From assembly GCF_003014735.1 (NCBI RefSeq), contig NZ_PYAX01000004.1:558001-622000 (forward strand): a stretch of 64,000 nucleotides of DNA, given 5' to 3'. A program made the position numbers and the translations under genes. Each line of letters opens with the position of its first letter. The stretch's first letter is position 1. Source of the stretch: Saccharothrix carnea (GTDB lineage: Bacteria > Actinomycetota > Actinomycetes > Mycobacteriales > Pseudonocardiaceae). Positions 34,654 through 42,658 of the stretch are shown in pieces. The notes below the pieces were generated by a model. It was not told the origin of the DNA. It saw only the letters and a program-made list of their open reading frames with translations, and ran no database searches.

Positions 34654-35603
34654 CCGCCGCACCGCGCCAGCAGGCCCGTGTCGTGCTCGCGCAGGCCCGC
34701 GTCGAGCCGGTCGACGTGCGCGCCGGTGCCGATCACGTCGAAGTGGTGGTCGCGCAGCGCGCCGAGCACCCAGCCCAGGAACTCGACCTTCCGCGCGCCG
34801 GGCACCGCCATGCCGGGGAAGAACTCCAGGCCGGGCGCCTCGGCCGCGCCGAGCACGTCGGTGGGGTGCAGCAGCAGCGACGGCTGCACGCACCGCGCCC
34901 GGCACAAGCGCAACGCCGCGCTGAAGTACGCACGGGCCAGCCGCGGTGAGAGCTGGTGCAGTTGGAGCAGGTAGGAGCCGTGGATCGGGACGCGCAGCAG
35001 CGGCATGGTGGTGACCGGCAGCTCGACCAGGCCCGTGCCGACCCGCCAGCGGTAGGCGGCGTTCGGCGCGCGGACGCGGGCGAAGCCGCCGAACAGGTCG
35101 CGTTCGCCGCCGCTGGGCGCGGTGCGGTTGTGGTAGGCGCGGGCGAGGGGTCCGATCCAGGTGGGCAGGGTGCTGGCGTCGTAGCGGTAGCCGCGTTCGG
35201 CGAGCAGTTCCAGCAGGTCTTGGGTGACGCTGTAGCCGGGGCCGCGGAAACCGGTCGGCCGGGGCGCGCCCGCCGCGACGAGGGCGTCCTCGGTGCGGGC
35301 GAGCTCGGCTTCGAGCCGGTCGCGGGTGTAGCGGTGCAGCCAGGGTTCGTGGTGGTAGGAGTGGTTGCCGACCTCGTGCCCGGCGGCGGTGATGTCGGCG
35401 ACGGCCTGTGCGCCGTCGTCGCGTTCGGCGTCCGCGCCGACGACGAACACGGTGGTGGTGAGGCCGTGCGTGCCGAAGACCTCCAGCAGGCGCGGCACGG
35501 CGGTGCGCAGGTAGCTGGGCCGGCGTTCCCACTCGGGGTCGCCGTGGGTCTTGAGGTAGGCCCAGAGGTTGTCGAGGTCGAGGGAGACGCTGGCGGTGCT
35601 CAC
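34650..35603 (-). CDS. Polysaccharide deacetylase (CE4-like NodB domain)
   Basis: 317 residues. Metal site residues sit in VSLDLDNLW (Asp) and GNHSYHHEPWL (His-x3-His); TGFRGPGYSVTQDLLELL is the NodB RxPY-like motif. CE4-type proteins remove N-acetyl groups from amino sugars. There is no signal peptide, so it probably deacetylates a lipid- or nucleotide-linked precursor in the cytoplasm, which fits GlcNAc/ManNAc chemistry from the epimerase. The start is GTG 35603 (GTGA overlap). Confidence 0.85.
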   Translation of the reverse strand: MSTASVSLDLDNLWAYLKTHGDPEWERRPSYLRTAVPRLLEVFGTHGLTTTVFVVGADAERDDGAQAVADITAAGHEVGNHSYHHEPWLHRYTRDRLEAELARTEDALVAAGAPRPTGFRGPGYSVTQDLLELLAERGYRYDASTLPTWIGPLARAYHNRTAPSGGERDLFGGFARVRAPNAAYRWRVGTGLVELPVTTMPLLRVPIHGSYLLQLHQLSPRLARAYFSAALRLCRARCVQPSLLLHPTDVLGAAEAPGLEFFPGMAVPGARKVEFLGWVLGALRDHHFDVIGTGAHVDRLDAGLREHDTGLLARCGG

Positions 35604-36424
35604 CGGGCCACCTCCGCCGGCGCCTTGGTGAAGCGGTCGGCGTAGCCGAGCAGGAGCACGCCGGACACGACGAGCGCGACGCCGAGCGCCACCCACCACT
35701 CGCGGCCGGGGCTGATCCGGTCGCCGAGGGCGGCGATGCCGACGATCGAGGTGAGCACGACGGTGGTGGCGTCCATGGTGGCCACGGTCGAGGTGGCCGA
35801 GCCGCGGCGCAGGGCCAGCGCGAGGTAGGACTGGCCGACCAGCGCGGCGACGATCATCAGCCACGCCAGCGGGTACAGCGGGAGGGTGGGCAGCGGTTCG
35901 TCGGCGAGGGTGCGGCTGGTCATGGCGACCACGGCGAACGCCAGCCCCGCGGCCGCGGCCAGCGGCACGACGCCGCCGACCCGGCGCTGGACCAGCACGA
36001 GCGCGACGACCGGGAGTCCGAACAGGACGATCCCGAGCCCTTGGGGCACGTCGTGCGCGGCGGACGGGGTGGCCGCCGCGACGAGCAGCACCAGCCCGGC
36101 CGCCATCACCACGAGCACCACGACCTCGATCGCGCGGACGCGCCAGCCGAGCACGGCGATGCCGAACAGGGTGGCCAGCCCGACCGCGCACGACGACCCG
36201 GCCTGCACGAGGTAGAGCGGCAGTTCGGCGCGGGCCAGGAACGCCAGCGCGAACCCGCCCACCTGGCCCGCGAAGCCGAGCAGGTAGAGCCGGTCGCGGG
36301 CGAGCCGGGCGAGCAGCCCGAGCCCGCCGACACCTCCCTCGGCGCGCCGGGAGGCGATCGACTGGGCGACGATGCCCAGCGCGTACAGCACCGCGGACGC
36401 GGCGAGTTCGAGGTAACCAGTCAC
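35600..36424 (-). CDS. DMT/EamA-like membrane transporter
   Basis: 274 residues with ~9-10 hydrophobic helices and the two-fold DMT pattern (LPLYLVQAGSSCAVGLATLF; SATSTVATMDATTVVLTSIV). It is the first gene of the operon. GTG 36424 has GGGAAGGG 6-7 nt upstream. Such proteins export small metabolites or, in the related ArnE/F and undecaprenyl-phosphate transporters, move lipid carriers; carrier recycling would suit this locus but is inference. Confidence 0.78.
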   Translation of the reverse strand: MTGYLELAASAVLYALGIVAQSIASRRAEGGVGGLGLLARLARDRLYLLGFAGQVGGFALAFLARAELPLYLVQAGSSCAVGLATLFGIAVLGWRVRAIEVVVLVVMAAGLVLLVAAATPSAAHDVPQGLGIVLFGLPVVALVLVQRRVGGVVPLAAAAGLAFAVVAMTSRTLADEPLPTLPLYPLAWLMIVAALVGQSYLALALRRGSATSTVATMDATTVVLTSIVGIAALGDRISPGREWWVALGVALVVSGVLLLGYADRFTKAPAEVAR

Positions 36425-36729
36425 GCGACCCTTCCCAGGGAGACAACAACCCGTGGAGACAGCCGGCGCGCGAATGCGGTCGGTGTGATCCGGATATCGG
36501 AACGGCAGCGTAGAACCCGAAAAACCTCGACTCGTTCGAGCGATAGGCGATTACCCGATCGAGGGAACCCGTCGACTACGGAACGATTTTTCGCGGTGTC
36601 GCGGGCACTCTCCGTCTCTCCGCCCATTTACGGTCAGGGCGTCGGGCTGTCGTGGGAGCCTCGGGTGACCGCCACGATCATGGCGGTGCTCCGCGCCCGT
36701 GCCGCGTCCCGTGACCTGACGGAGGACCC
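36425..36729. other. Divergent promoter region between polysaccharide operon and toxin locus
   Basis: There is no gene here. The stretch 36480-36600 is AT-richer than its surroundings and must carry the promoter of the nine-gene minus operon and that of the plus-strand sensor gene. A perfect inverted repeat ACCGCCA-CGATCA-TGGCGGT occupies 36668-36687, 42 bp before the sensor start, and looks like a regulator site. I could not fix -35/-10 pairs. Confidence 0.45.
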
Positions 36730-37473
36730 GTGGCTGAACCGGACACCCGGGAATTCGCCCTGCCCACCGGGGAGGCTCGCCGATCGAGGTGGGGCCGGGC
36801 GGTGTCGTGGCCGTTCGCGACGAAGAGACGCCGGTGGGTCGTGGTGGCGGTCGCGGGGTGCCTGGCGCTGGTGGTCGGCGGTGTCCTCGTGTGGCCCGAC
36901 GCGGCACGGCTGGTTCCCGGCACGCTGCAGGCCGGTGTGCTCCCGGCGGACGAGGTGAGCGCGATCGTGGGCACCGCGCTGCGGTCGGAGGAGGGCGTGA
37001 GCGAACCGCCGCCCGCGTTGAGGGCCGAGCCGGCGGAGTGCGCGGCGGTGGTCGGTCCGATGACGCGGTCGGTGTACGGCGACGGGTGGACCGCGTTCTG
37101 GGCGGTGGCGCACCAGGAGTCCGAGGCCGTCGCCGACCACGTGGTGACCCAGGTGGTGGCCCGGTACCCCGATCGGGGACGGGCCGAGGCAGTGTTCCGG
37201 ACGCTCGGCACCGGCGTCACCGAGTGCCGGTCCGCCGTGCGGGTCGGGAGTGACGAGCACACCTCGCCGAAGTGGTTCTACGCGGTGGACGCGCGGACCT
37301 CCGACGCCGTGGCGTGGACGGCGGTGCAGCAGACCGGTGACGCGTGGGCGTGCCACCGCCGGGTGCGGGTGGTGGACGACGTGGTCGTCCAGGTCGCGGT
37401 GTGCCAGGCCGGTGACGGGAAGCGGGCGGCGACCGAGATCGCCGACCGGGTCGTGGCCCGGGTGGGGTCGTGA
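36730..37473 (+). CDS. Membrane-anchored PknH-like sensor-domain protein
   Basis: 247 residues. A basic cytosolic head is followed by one membrane helix (~37-58). An extracellular domain then matches the PknH C-terminal sensor fold, with Cys in AEC, TEC, WAC and AVC that would form two disulfides. No kinase domain is attached. GTG 36730 follows GGAGG. It overlaps the toxin gene by GTGA, so the two are co-translated; it may bind a ligand or act in delivery or control of the toxin (inference). Confidence 0.75.
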   Translation: MAEPDTREFALPTGEARRSRWGRAVSWPFATKRRRWVVVAVAGCLALVVGGVLVWPDAARLVPGTLQAGVLPADEVSAIVGTALRSEEGVSEPPPALRAEPAECAAVVGPMTRSVYGDGWTAFWAVAHQESEAVADHVVTQVVARYPDRGRAEAVFRTLGTGVTECRSAVRVGSDEHTSPKWFYAVDARTSDAVAWTAVQQTGDAWACHRRVRVVDDVVVQVAVCQAGDGKRAATEIADRVVARVGS

Positions 37474-39353
37474 TCGGGCGCGGGGTGGCGCGGCGGGCCG
37501 TGTGCCTGGCCGTGGTCGCGGTCCTGGCGTTTCCCGGCGTGTCGCTCGCCGATACCGTCGCGCCCGGTCCGCTCAGCCCCGGCAGCGACTACTCCTCGTC
37601 GTTGAACGCCCGGATCACCGAGCTGGGCGCGCGGATCGAGTCGTGGCCGAAGCGGGAGGCCGAGCTCGCCGACCGGCGGGCCGCACTGGACGGGCGGGTC
37701 AGCTCCTACAACGAGCGGTCGCGCGGTGTGCTGTCCCGGCTGGACGAGAACTCACGCCAGATCGCCTCGCACAACGCCACCGTCGCCGGGTACCCCAACG
37801 GAGCGCCGCCACCGGTCGCCGACGCGCTGAACGCCCAGGCCACCGCGCTGAACTCGACCAAGCAGCAGCTGCTGGCCGAGGTGCAGGCGATCGCGAGCGA
37901 GGGCGACGCGATCAAGGACCAGCAGCGGCGCCTGGACGAGCAGAAGCGCGGCCTCGACCGGGAACGGGCCGAGCTGGTCGCGGAGCGGCAGCGGTTGCTG
38001 AGCCAAATGGCATCCGTGCTCCAGTCCCTGCTCGGGCAGCTCGCCACTCCGCCCACGGTGTCGGGAGGCGACGCGGTCCGGCCACCGCGCGTCGTGGACC
38101 GCGCGCCGGGCTTGGACGGTGGCGACCCGGTGGCCGGCGGGACGCGTGCCGACGCGTTGGACGCCTACGCGCGCGACAACGGCGTGACGGTGGACAAGCG
38201 GCCGTTCACCGCGGTGCTCACGCCGGACGCGGTGGACGGGCTCACCCCGGACCAGGCGGCGGGGTTGGAGCTGCTCGGCGCGTTCGCCGGGTCCGTCGCC
38301 AAGCCCGATGGCAACCGCACGGCGCTCTACCCGGTGACGGCGGCGCCCACACCGGCCCAGACCGCGTTCCGCGAGGCGGTCGAACGCGGCGGCCGGGCGA
38401 CCGCCGTCGTCGGCGGCACGAAGATCACCGTGGACGAGGTCGAGCCGGTCGCCGTCCCCGCGCCGCCCGACCGGTGCCCCGCCCGCAACAGCTTCGCGCC
38501 CGGCACGCCCGTCCTGCTCGGCGACGGCACCACCCGTCCCATCGAGCACGTCCGGCCCGGCGACCACGTCCGCGCGACCGACACCGCCACCGGCCGCACC
38601 GCGGTGAAACCCGTGCTGGCGCACATCACCGGCACGGGCTGGGAGCACCTGACCCGGGTCGACGTCACCGACGGGTCGCGCACCGGGACGCTCACCACCA
38701 CCCCGGGTCACCCGTTCTGGGACCCCGACCGGCGGTCCTGGTTCCCCGCCGCCGCCCTGCGCCCGGGTCAGGGCCTGGCCGCGCCGCCCGGTGCCGAGGC
38801 GGGCGTTTCGGTCGCCCGCAACGAAACCCGGCCCGCGGCGCCGACCGTGCACAACCTCGCGGTCGCCGACTTCCACACCTACTACGTCCTCGCCGGGCCG
38901 ATCGCCGTCCTGGTGCACAACCTCGACTGCGCGCAGGTCGACGTCGCGAGCGACGAGCTGAGCACGATCGCGTTCGAGAAGCGGCTCGCGTCCGGGCTGT
39001 GGGACGCCCGACGCAACGTCGCGGTCGCCGAGGTCAGGTCGCCGGACGGCAGCACGCGGATCGAGACCGAGGTCAGTTCCGGGCTGGCCGGGGAGCGGCA
39101 CGCGGAGGCCAGGATCGTGTGGAAGCTGCGGCCCGACGACGTGGTGCTGCGCCTGTACAGCGAACGGGCGCCGTGCCCGGACTTCTGCCGGTTCCTGCTG
39201 GAGGAGGACGACCGGGTCAACGGCGCGGTGATCACCTACACGATCCCTTACCTGTCGCCGCACACGGTGAAGGGGCGCGCGTTCAACAACAGCTGGACGG
39301 TGATCCTCGCCGACCAGATCGCGCGGGAGAAGGCGCGGCGGGGCTTGCGGTAG
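37470..39353 (+). CDS. Sec-exported polymorphic toxin: coiled coil, Hint protease, deaminase-like toxin
   Basis: 627 residues. Signal peptide ~1-27; long coiled coil ~40-190 rich in Glu, Arg and Ala; middle linker; Hint/pretoxin domain 336-484 beginning at Cys336 (CPARNSFAPGTPVLL), with TTTPGHPFWD and FHTYYVLAGPIAVLVHN at its end; C-terminal toxin ~485-627. The toxin has His544-Ala-Glu546 and Cys569-x3-Cys573, the zinc and proton-transfer residues of cytidine-deaminase-fold nucleic-acid toxins. The Hint domain should cut after Asn484 to free the toxin. The small gene downstream is a likely immunity gene. Confidence 0.85.
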   Translation: MIGRGVARRAVCLAVVAVLAFPGVSLADTVAPGPLSPGSDYSSSLNARITELGARIESWPKREAELADRRAALDGRVSSYNERSRGVLSRLDENSRQIASHNATVAGYPNGAPPPVADALNAQATALNSTKQQLLAEVQAIASEGDAIKDQQRRLDEQKRGLDRERAELVAERQRLLSQMASVLQSLLGQLATPPTVSGGDAVRPPRVVDRAPGLDGGDPVAGGTRADALDAYARDNGVTVDKRPFTAVLTPDAVDGLTPDQAAGLELLGAFAGSVAKPDGNRTALYPVTAAPTPAQTAFREAVERGGRATAVVGGTKITVDEVEPVAVPAPPDRCPARNSFAPGTPVLLGDGTTRPIEHVRPGDHVRATDTATGRTAVKPVLAHITGTGWEHLTRVDVTDGSRTGTLTTTPGHPFWDPDRRSWFPAAALRPGQGLAAPPGAEAGVSVARNETRPAAPTVHNLAVADFHTYYVLAGPIAVLVHNLDCAQVDVASDELSTIAFEKRLASGLWDARRNVAVAEVRSPDGSTRIETEVSSGLAGERHAEARIVWKLRPDDVVLRLYSERAPCPDFCRFLLEEDDRVNGAVITYTIPYLSPHTVKGRAFNNSWTVILADQIAREKARRGLR

Positions 39354-39391
39354 CCGGCTTGGCAGACTGTCGGCCTGTGGAGAGGCGGGAG

Positions 39392-39784
39392 ATGTCCCTC
39401 GAGCGAGTGGAGGCGGAGCGGGAGGCCGGGTTCGCGCGCGTCGCCGCCGCGGTCGAGGCCGACCTGCGGTTCGTCGGCCTGCCGGTGTTCGCGGGTGGTG
39501 ACGTCACGCGCGGGGTGCCGTCGCCGGCGGCTCACGTGGTCGTGTTCTACGACCCGCTGGTCGACGGCGCGCCCGGTGTGTTCGTCACGTGGAACCCGGG
39601 ACGTGAGGCGCTGCAGGCGTCGTTGATGCTGCCCGGCACGCCGGACCGCGCGGTCGACCTCGCCGCCGCGGCCCTGGAGTCGATGCTGGGTGCGCTGGCG
39701 GACGTGCTCGCCGCCGCCGGGTGGCGCGTGGACCGCGAGGACGTCGGCGTGCACGAGACGGCGGTGAAGGTGGGCGAAGCCTGA
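39392..39784 (+). CDS. Probable immunity protein for the deaminase toxin
   Basis: 130 residues, mixed alpha/beta by appearance, no signal peptide, acidic; reads HVVVFYDPLVDGAPGVFVTW in the middle. I do not recognise the family. It starts 38 bp after the toxin stop, in the same direction, which is the standard place for the immunity gene of a polymorphic toxin. ATG 39392 has GAGAGG 6 nt upstream; GTG 39377 is in frame too. Confidence 0.55.
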   Translation: MSLERVEAEREAGFARVAAAVEADLRFVGLPVFAGGDVTRGVPSPAAHVVVFYDPLVDGAPGVFVTWNPGREALQASLMLPGTPDRAVDLAAAALESMLGALADVLAAAGWRVDREDVGVHETAVKVGEA

Positions 39785-39850
39785 CCTGCGTGTTGCCGGA
39801 TCGGCAACTTTCTTTGCTGATCCGCCGGGGTAGTCCGCAGGATCGGTGGC

Positions 39851-40474
39851 ATGAACGCAACCGAGGAGTACTGGGAGACCTTCTACCGCGACCGGGACCA
39901 GGTGTGGACCGGCAAGGCCAACGAGCTGCTGGTGCGCGAGGTCGCCCACCTGGCGCCGGGCACCGCGCTGGACCTGGGCTGCGGCGAGGGCGGTGACGCG
40001 TTGTGGCTGGCCGAGCAGGGCTGGCAGGTGACCGCGGTCGACGTGTCCACGGTCGCCCTGGCCAGGGGCGCGGCCCGGGCCACCGAACTGGGCGTGGCCG
40101 CGCGCATCGACTGGCAGCGCCACGACTTGGCGCGCTCGTTCCCGACCGGCGTGTTCGACCTGGTCTCGGCCCAGTTCCTGCACTCGTCGGTGGCCGCGGA
40201 CGGTGAGCGGGAGGGCATCCTGGCGCGGGCTGCGGAAGCGGTCGCACCGGGCGGCGTGCTGCTGGTCGTGGGGCACGCGGGCTGGCCGACGTGGCTGCGC
40301 GACAACCCTCCGGTGGACTACGTGTTCCCGACCAACGCCGACGTGCTGGCGTCGCTGGACCTGGGCAAGGGGTGGGTCGTGGAGGTGGACGAGTCGGTCG
40401 AGCGGGAGATCACCGGCCGAGAGGGCGAGCACGGCACGCGGGTCGACATCGTGCTGCGGCTCCGGCGGGGTTAG
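39851..40474 (+). CDS. Class I SAM-dependent methyltransferase
   Basis: 207 residues with the SAM-binding motif LDLGCGEGGDALWLA, the acidic loop at the end of strand 2 (VTAVDVS) and a VSAQFLHSS post-II strand. It is close to the TehB/thiopurine-type small-molecule methyltransferases. The methyl acceptor is unknown. ATG 39851 lacks a strong ribosome site. It stands alone and ends in a strong hairpin shared with the convergent gene. Confidence 0.83.
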   Translation: MNATEEYWETFYRDRDQVWTGKANELLVREVAHLAPGTALDLGCGEGGDALWLAEQGWQVTAVDVSTVALARGAARATELGVAARIDWQRHDLARSFPTGVFDLVSAQFLHSSVAADGEREGILARAAEAVAPGGVLLVVGHAGWPTWLRDNPPVDYVFPTNADVLASLDLGKGWVVEVDESVEREITGREGEHGTRVDIVLRLRRG

Positions 40475-40479
40475 CCGCG

Positions 40480-40531
40480 GTCGGCGCCGGGGCAGAGGCG
40501 GCGTCGCGCAGAACCGCCTACCGGCGCCGAC
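40480..40531. terminator. Bidirectional hairpin terminator
   Basis: The 11-nt perfect arms GTCGGCGCCGG (40480-40490) and CCGGCGCCGAC (40521-40531) enclose a second pair, AGGCGG (40496-40501) and CCGCCT (40514-40519). It sits between the convergent methyltransferase and FG-GAP genes and can stop both transcripts. Confidence 0.7.
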
Positions 40532-40622
40532 ATCGGGGAGCCCGCCGATCGCCGTGACCGGACCGGCGCAAGCCTGTCCGGATGGGCTGTGGGGTGACCG
40601 GCGGAACGCGTCGGCTCCCGGA

Positions 40623-41534
40623 TCAGAAGTTGTAGCCGACCGCCACCCTGGAGCCGCCGATGTAGGTGCGAGTGCTGTTGCCCGGGTAGAACCACAGGAC
40701 ACCCGTCGAGTCGAGGCGGGCGACGATGTCTTGGTGGCCGTCGTGGTCCCAGTCCGCCACGTCGACGAAGGTGAACCCGTGCCACCAGGCGCCGATCCTG
40801 ACCCGGGACGCGACGGGTGGTGGTCGGTACTGGTCGTAGCCCGGGTACAGCCACAGGTCGCCGTTCGTGTCGTCCCGGACGATGAAGTCGTGGTACCCGT
40901 CGTGGTCCCAGTCCGCGACACCGGCGAACGTCGAGTCCCAGAATTCGGTGCCGAGCCAGAACTCGTCGTGCAGGTTGAGGACGCCGCCGTTTCCCCGGTA
41001 CGCCATCAGGGCGCGGTTGCGCAGGTTCACACGGATGAGGTCGTCCACGTGGTCGTGGTTCCAATCCGCCACGTCGACGTACTCGGAATCGAGCGTCTCC
41101 GGCGTCGGGCGGTGCAGCTGCGTGTACGGCCACGGCGGGTACCCACCTTTGCCCGTCCCCCGGTACAGCGTCACTTCCCCGGTGGTGTCGTTGCGGCCGA
41201 CGATGTCCTCGTAAACGTCGCCGTTCCAGTCGCCGATGCCCGCGATCGTGCAGCAACCCCAGCCGTTGCCGATCCTGACCGCTTGGCCGACGAGTCCCCT
41301 GCCATTCCCTGGGAACATCCAGACGTCCCCGGTCGCGACCTCCTCGGCGATGATGTCGGGGTTCCCGTCGGCGTCCCAATAGCCGATGCCGCCGAACGTG
41401 AACCTGCCGGCCGTCTGCGCCCCGGCCGGGCCGGGCGACGCCATGGCGGCCACCGGAGCCGGCGAGATGGCCGCCGGTACCGCGGCGACGAGCATCGCGA
41501 CGAGCAACAAGCCGGGTCCGCGCGTTCTCGCCAT
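40623..41534 (-). CDS. Secreted FG-GAP/VCBS beta-propeller repeat protein
   Basis: 303 residues. A signal peptide (~1-30, ending APVAA) is followed by five to six repeats of the type DWDHDGHQDIVAR or DWNGDVYEDIVGR with WMFPGNG- or LWLYPGY-like strands. These are integrin-like FG-GAP/VCBS repeats with calcium-binding Asp residues, forming a beta-propeller. No catalytic domain is attached; it probably binds a surface ligand. ATG 41534 follows GGAGGG. Confidence 0.85.
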   Translation of the reverse strand: MARTRGPGLLLVAMLVAAVPAAISPAPVAAMASPGPAGAQTAGRFTFGGIGYWDADGNPDIIAEEVATGDVWMFPGNGRGLVGQAVRIGNGWGCCTIAGIGDWNGDVYEDIVGRNDTTGEVTLYRGTGKGGYPPWPYTQLHRPTPETLDSEYVDVADWNHDHVDDLIRVNLRNRALMAYRGNGGVLNLHDEFWLGTEFWDSTFAGVADWDHDGYHDFIVRDDTNGDLWLYPGYDQYRPPPVASRVRIGAWWHGFTFVDVADWDHDGHQDIVARLDSTGVLWFYPGNSTRTYIGGSRVAVGYNF

Positions 41535-41775
41535 GGCACCCTCCAGAGGGTCTAGCGGCGACGAAGACCTACACCACTTCGGTGACGTCCCCGCAATCGA
41601 GCCTAGGAAAGGTCGTGGGCGGTCGGTACCGCCGTGGATCGCAGTCGCACCGTGGCGGTCGCATCAACCCCGGTTCAGCCGGCAGCCACGTCCGCACCCC
41701 TGCCCGGGCGCAGGGCACCAGGACGGGCGTTCACGGCAGAAGTCCCGGATCTCCCCTTCCGTGCGCCGCGTGAGG

Positions 41776-42657
41776 TCAGAGCCGGTCGAGCAGGGAGGTC
41801 AGGGCCTGGCCCAGGGGCAGGTCGACGCGCACGGTGGCGTGGATGTCGCCCCTGGTCTCGCCCTGGTTGACGATCAGGACCGGTTTGCCGGCGGTGGCGG
41901 CGTGGCGGACGAACCGCAGGCCCGACATGACGGTCAGCGAGGAGCCGAGGACGAGCAGGGCGTCGGCGGAGTCCACCAGCCGGTAGCACCGCTGCACGCG
42001 GGGCCGGGGGACGTTCTCGCCGAAGAACACCACGTCCGGCTTGAGCACGCCGGTGCCGCAGGCGGCGCAGCCGACCAGCCGGAACGACCGCACCGCGTGC
42101 TCGGGCAGGTCCACGTCGCCATCGGGGTTGATCCGGGTGGCGGTGGCCTCGAACCCCGGGTTGGCGGCGCGGAACCGGCGGTCGAGGTCCTCGCGGGCGC
42201 TCACCGCGCCGCAGTCCAGGCAGGTCACCCGGTCCAGGCCGCCGTGCAGCTCGACCACGTCGGGCGTGCCGGCGGCCTGGTGCAGGCCGTCGACGTTCTG
42301 CGTGATGACGCCGGACAGGTGGCCGCGGGCGTGCAGCTCGGCCACGGCGTGGTGCCCGGTGTTGGGCGCGGCGCGGGCGATGGTCCGCCAGCCGAGGTGG
42401 CTGCGCGCCCAGTACCGGCGCCTGCCCTCGGCGCTGCCGACGAACTCGTCGTAGGTCATCGGGGTGTGCTTGCGCAGGCTGCCCGACGCGCCCCGGTAGT
42501 CCGGGATGCCGGACTCGGTGGACAGCCCGGCGCCGCTGAGCACCAGCACCCGGCCCTCGGCGACCACCCGCACGACCTCGTCCAGGCTGGTGGTGCGCGG
42601 CAACGGCGCACCGGTCGGCGTCCAGCTCAGCGTCGGCCGTGTGCGCATGCCGTCCAC
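41776..42657 (-). CDS. cobB: Sir2-family NAD-dependent protein deacylase
   Basis: 293 residues. Sirtuin motifs: GAGLSTESGIPDYRG, TQNVDGLH, the catalytic His in VELHGGLD, a Zn site with CLDC and CAAC, and KPDVVFFGENVP plus GSSLTVMSG. It removes acyl groups from lysines using NAD. The start GTG 42657 is 1 nt after the LacI stop (ATG 42648 is the alternative), so the two genes form an operon, an unusual pairing that may tie acyl-lysine control to sugar use (inference). Confidence 0.9.
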   Translation of the reverse strand: MDGMRTRPTLSWTPTGAPLPRTTSLDEVVRVVAEGRVLVLSGAGLSTESGIPDYRGASGSLRKHTPMTYDEFVGSAEGRRRYWARSHLGWRTIARAAPNTGHHAVAELHARGHLSGVITQNVDGLHQAAGTPDVVELHGGLDRVTCLDCGAVSAREDLDRRFRAANPGFEATATRINPDGDVDLPEHAVRSFRLVGCAACGTGVLKPDVVFFGENVPRPRVQRCYRLVDSADALLVLGSSLTVMSGLRFVRHAATAGKPVLIVNQGETRGDIHATVRVDLPLGQALTSLLDRL

Positions 42658-42658
42658 T

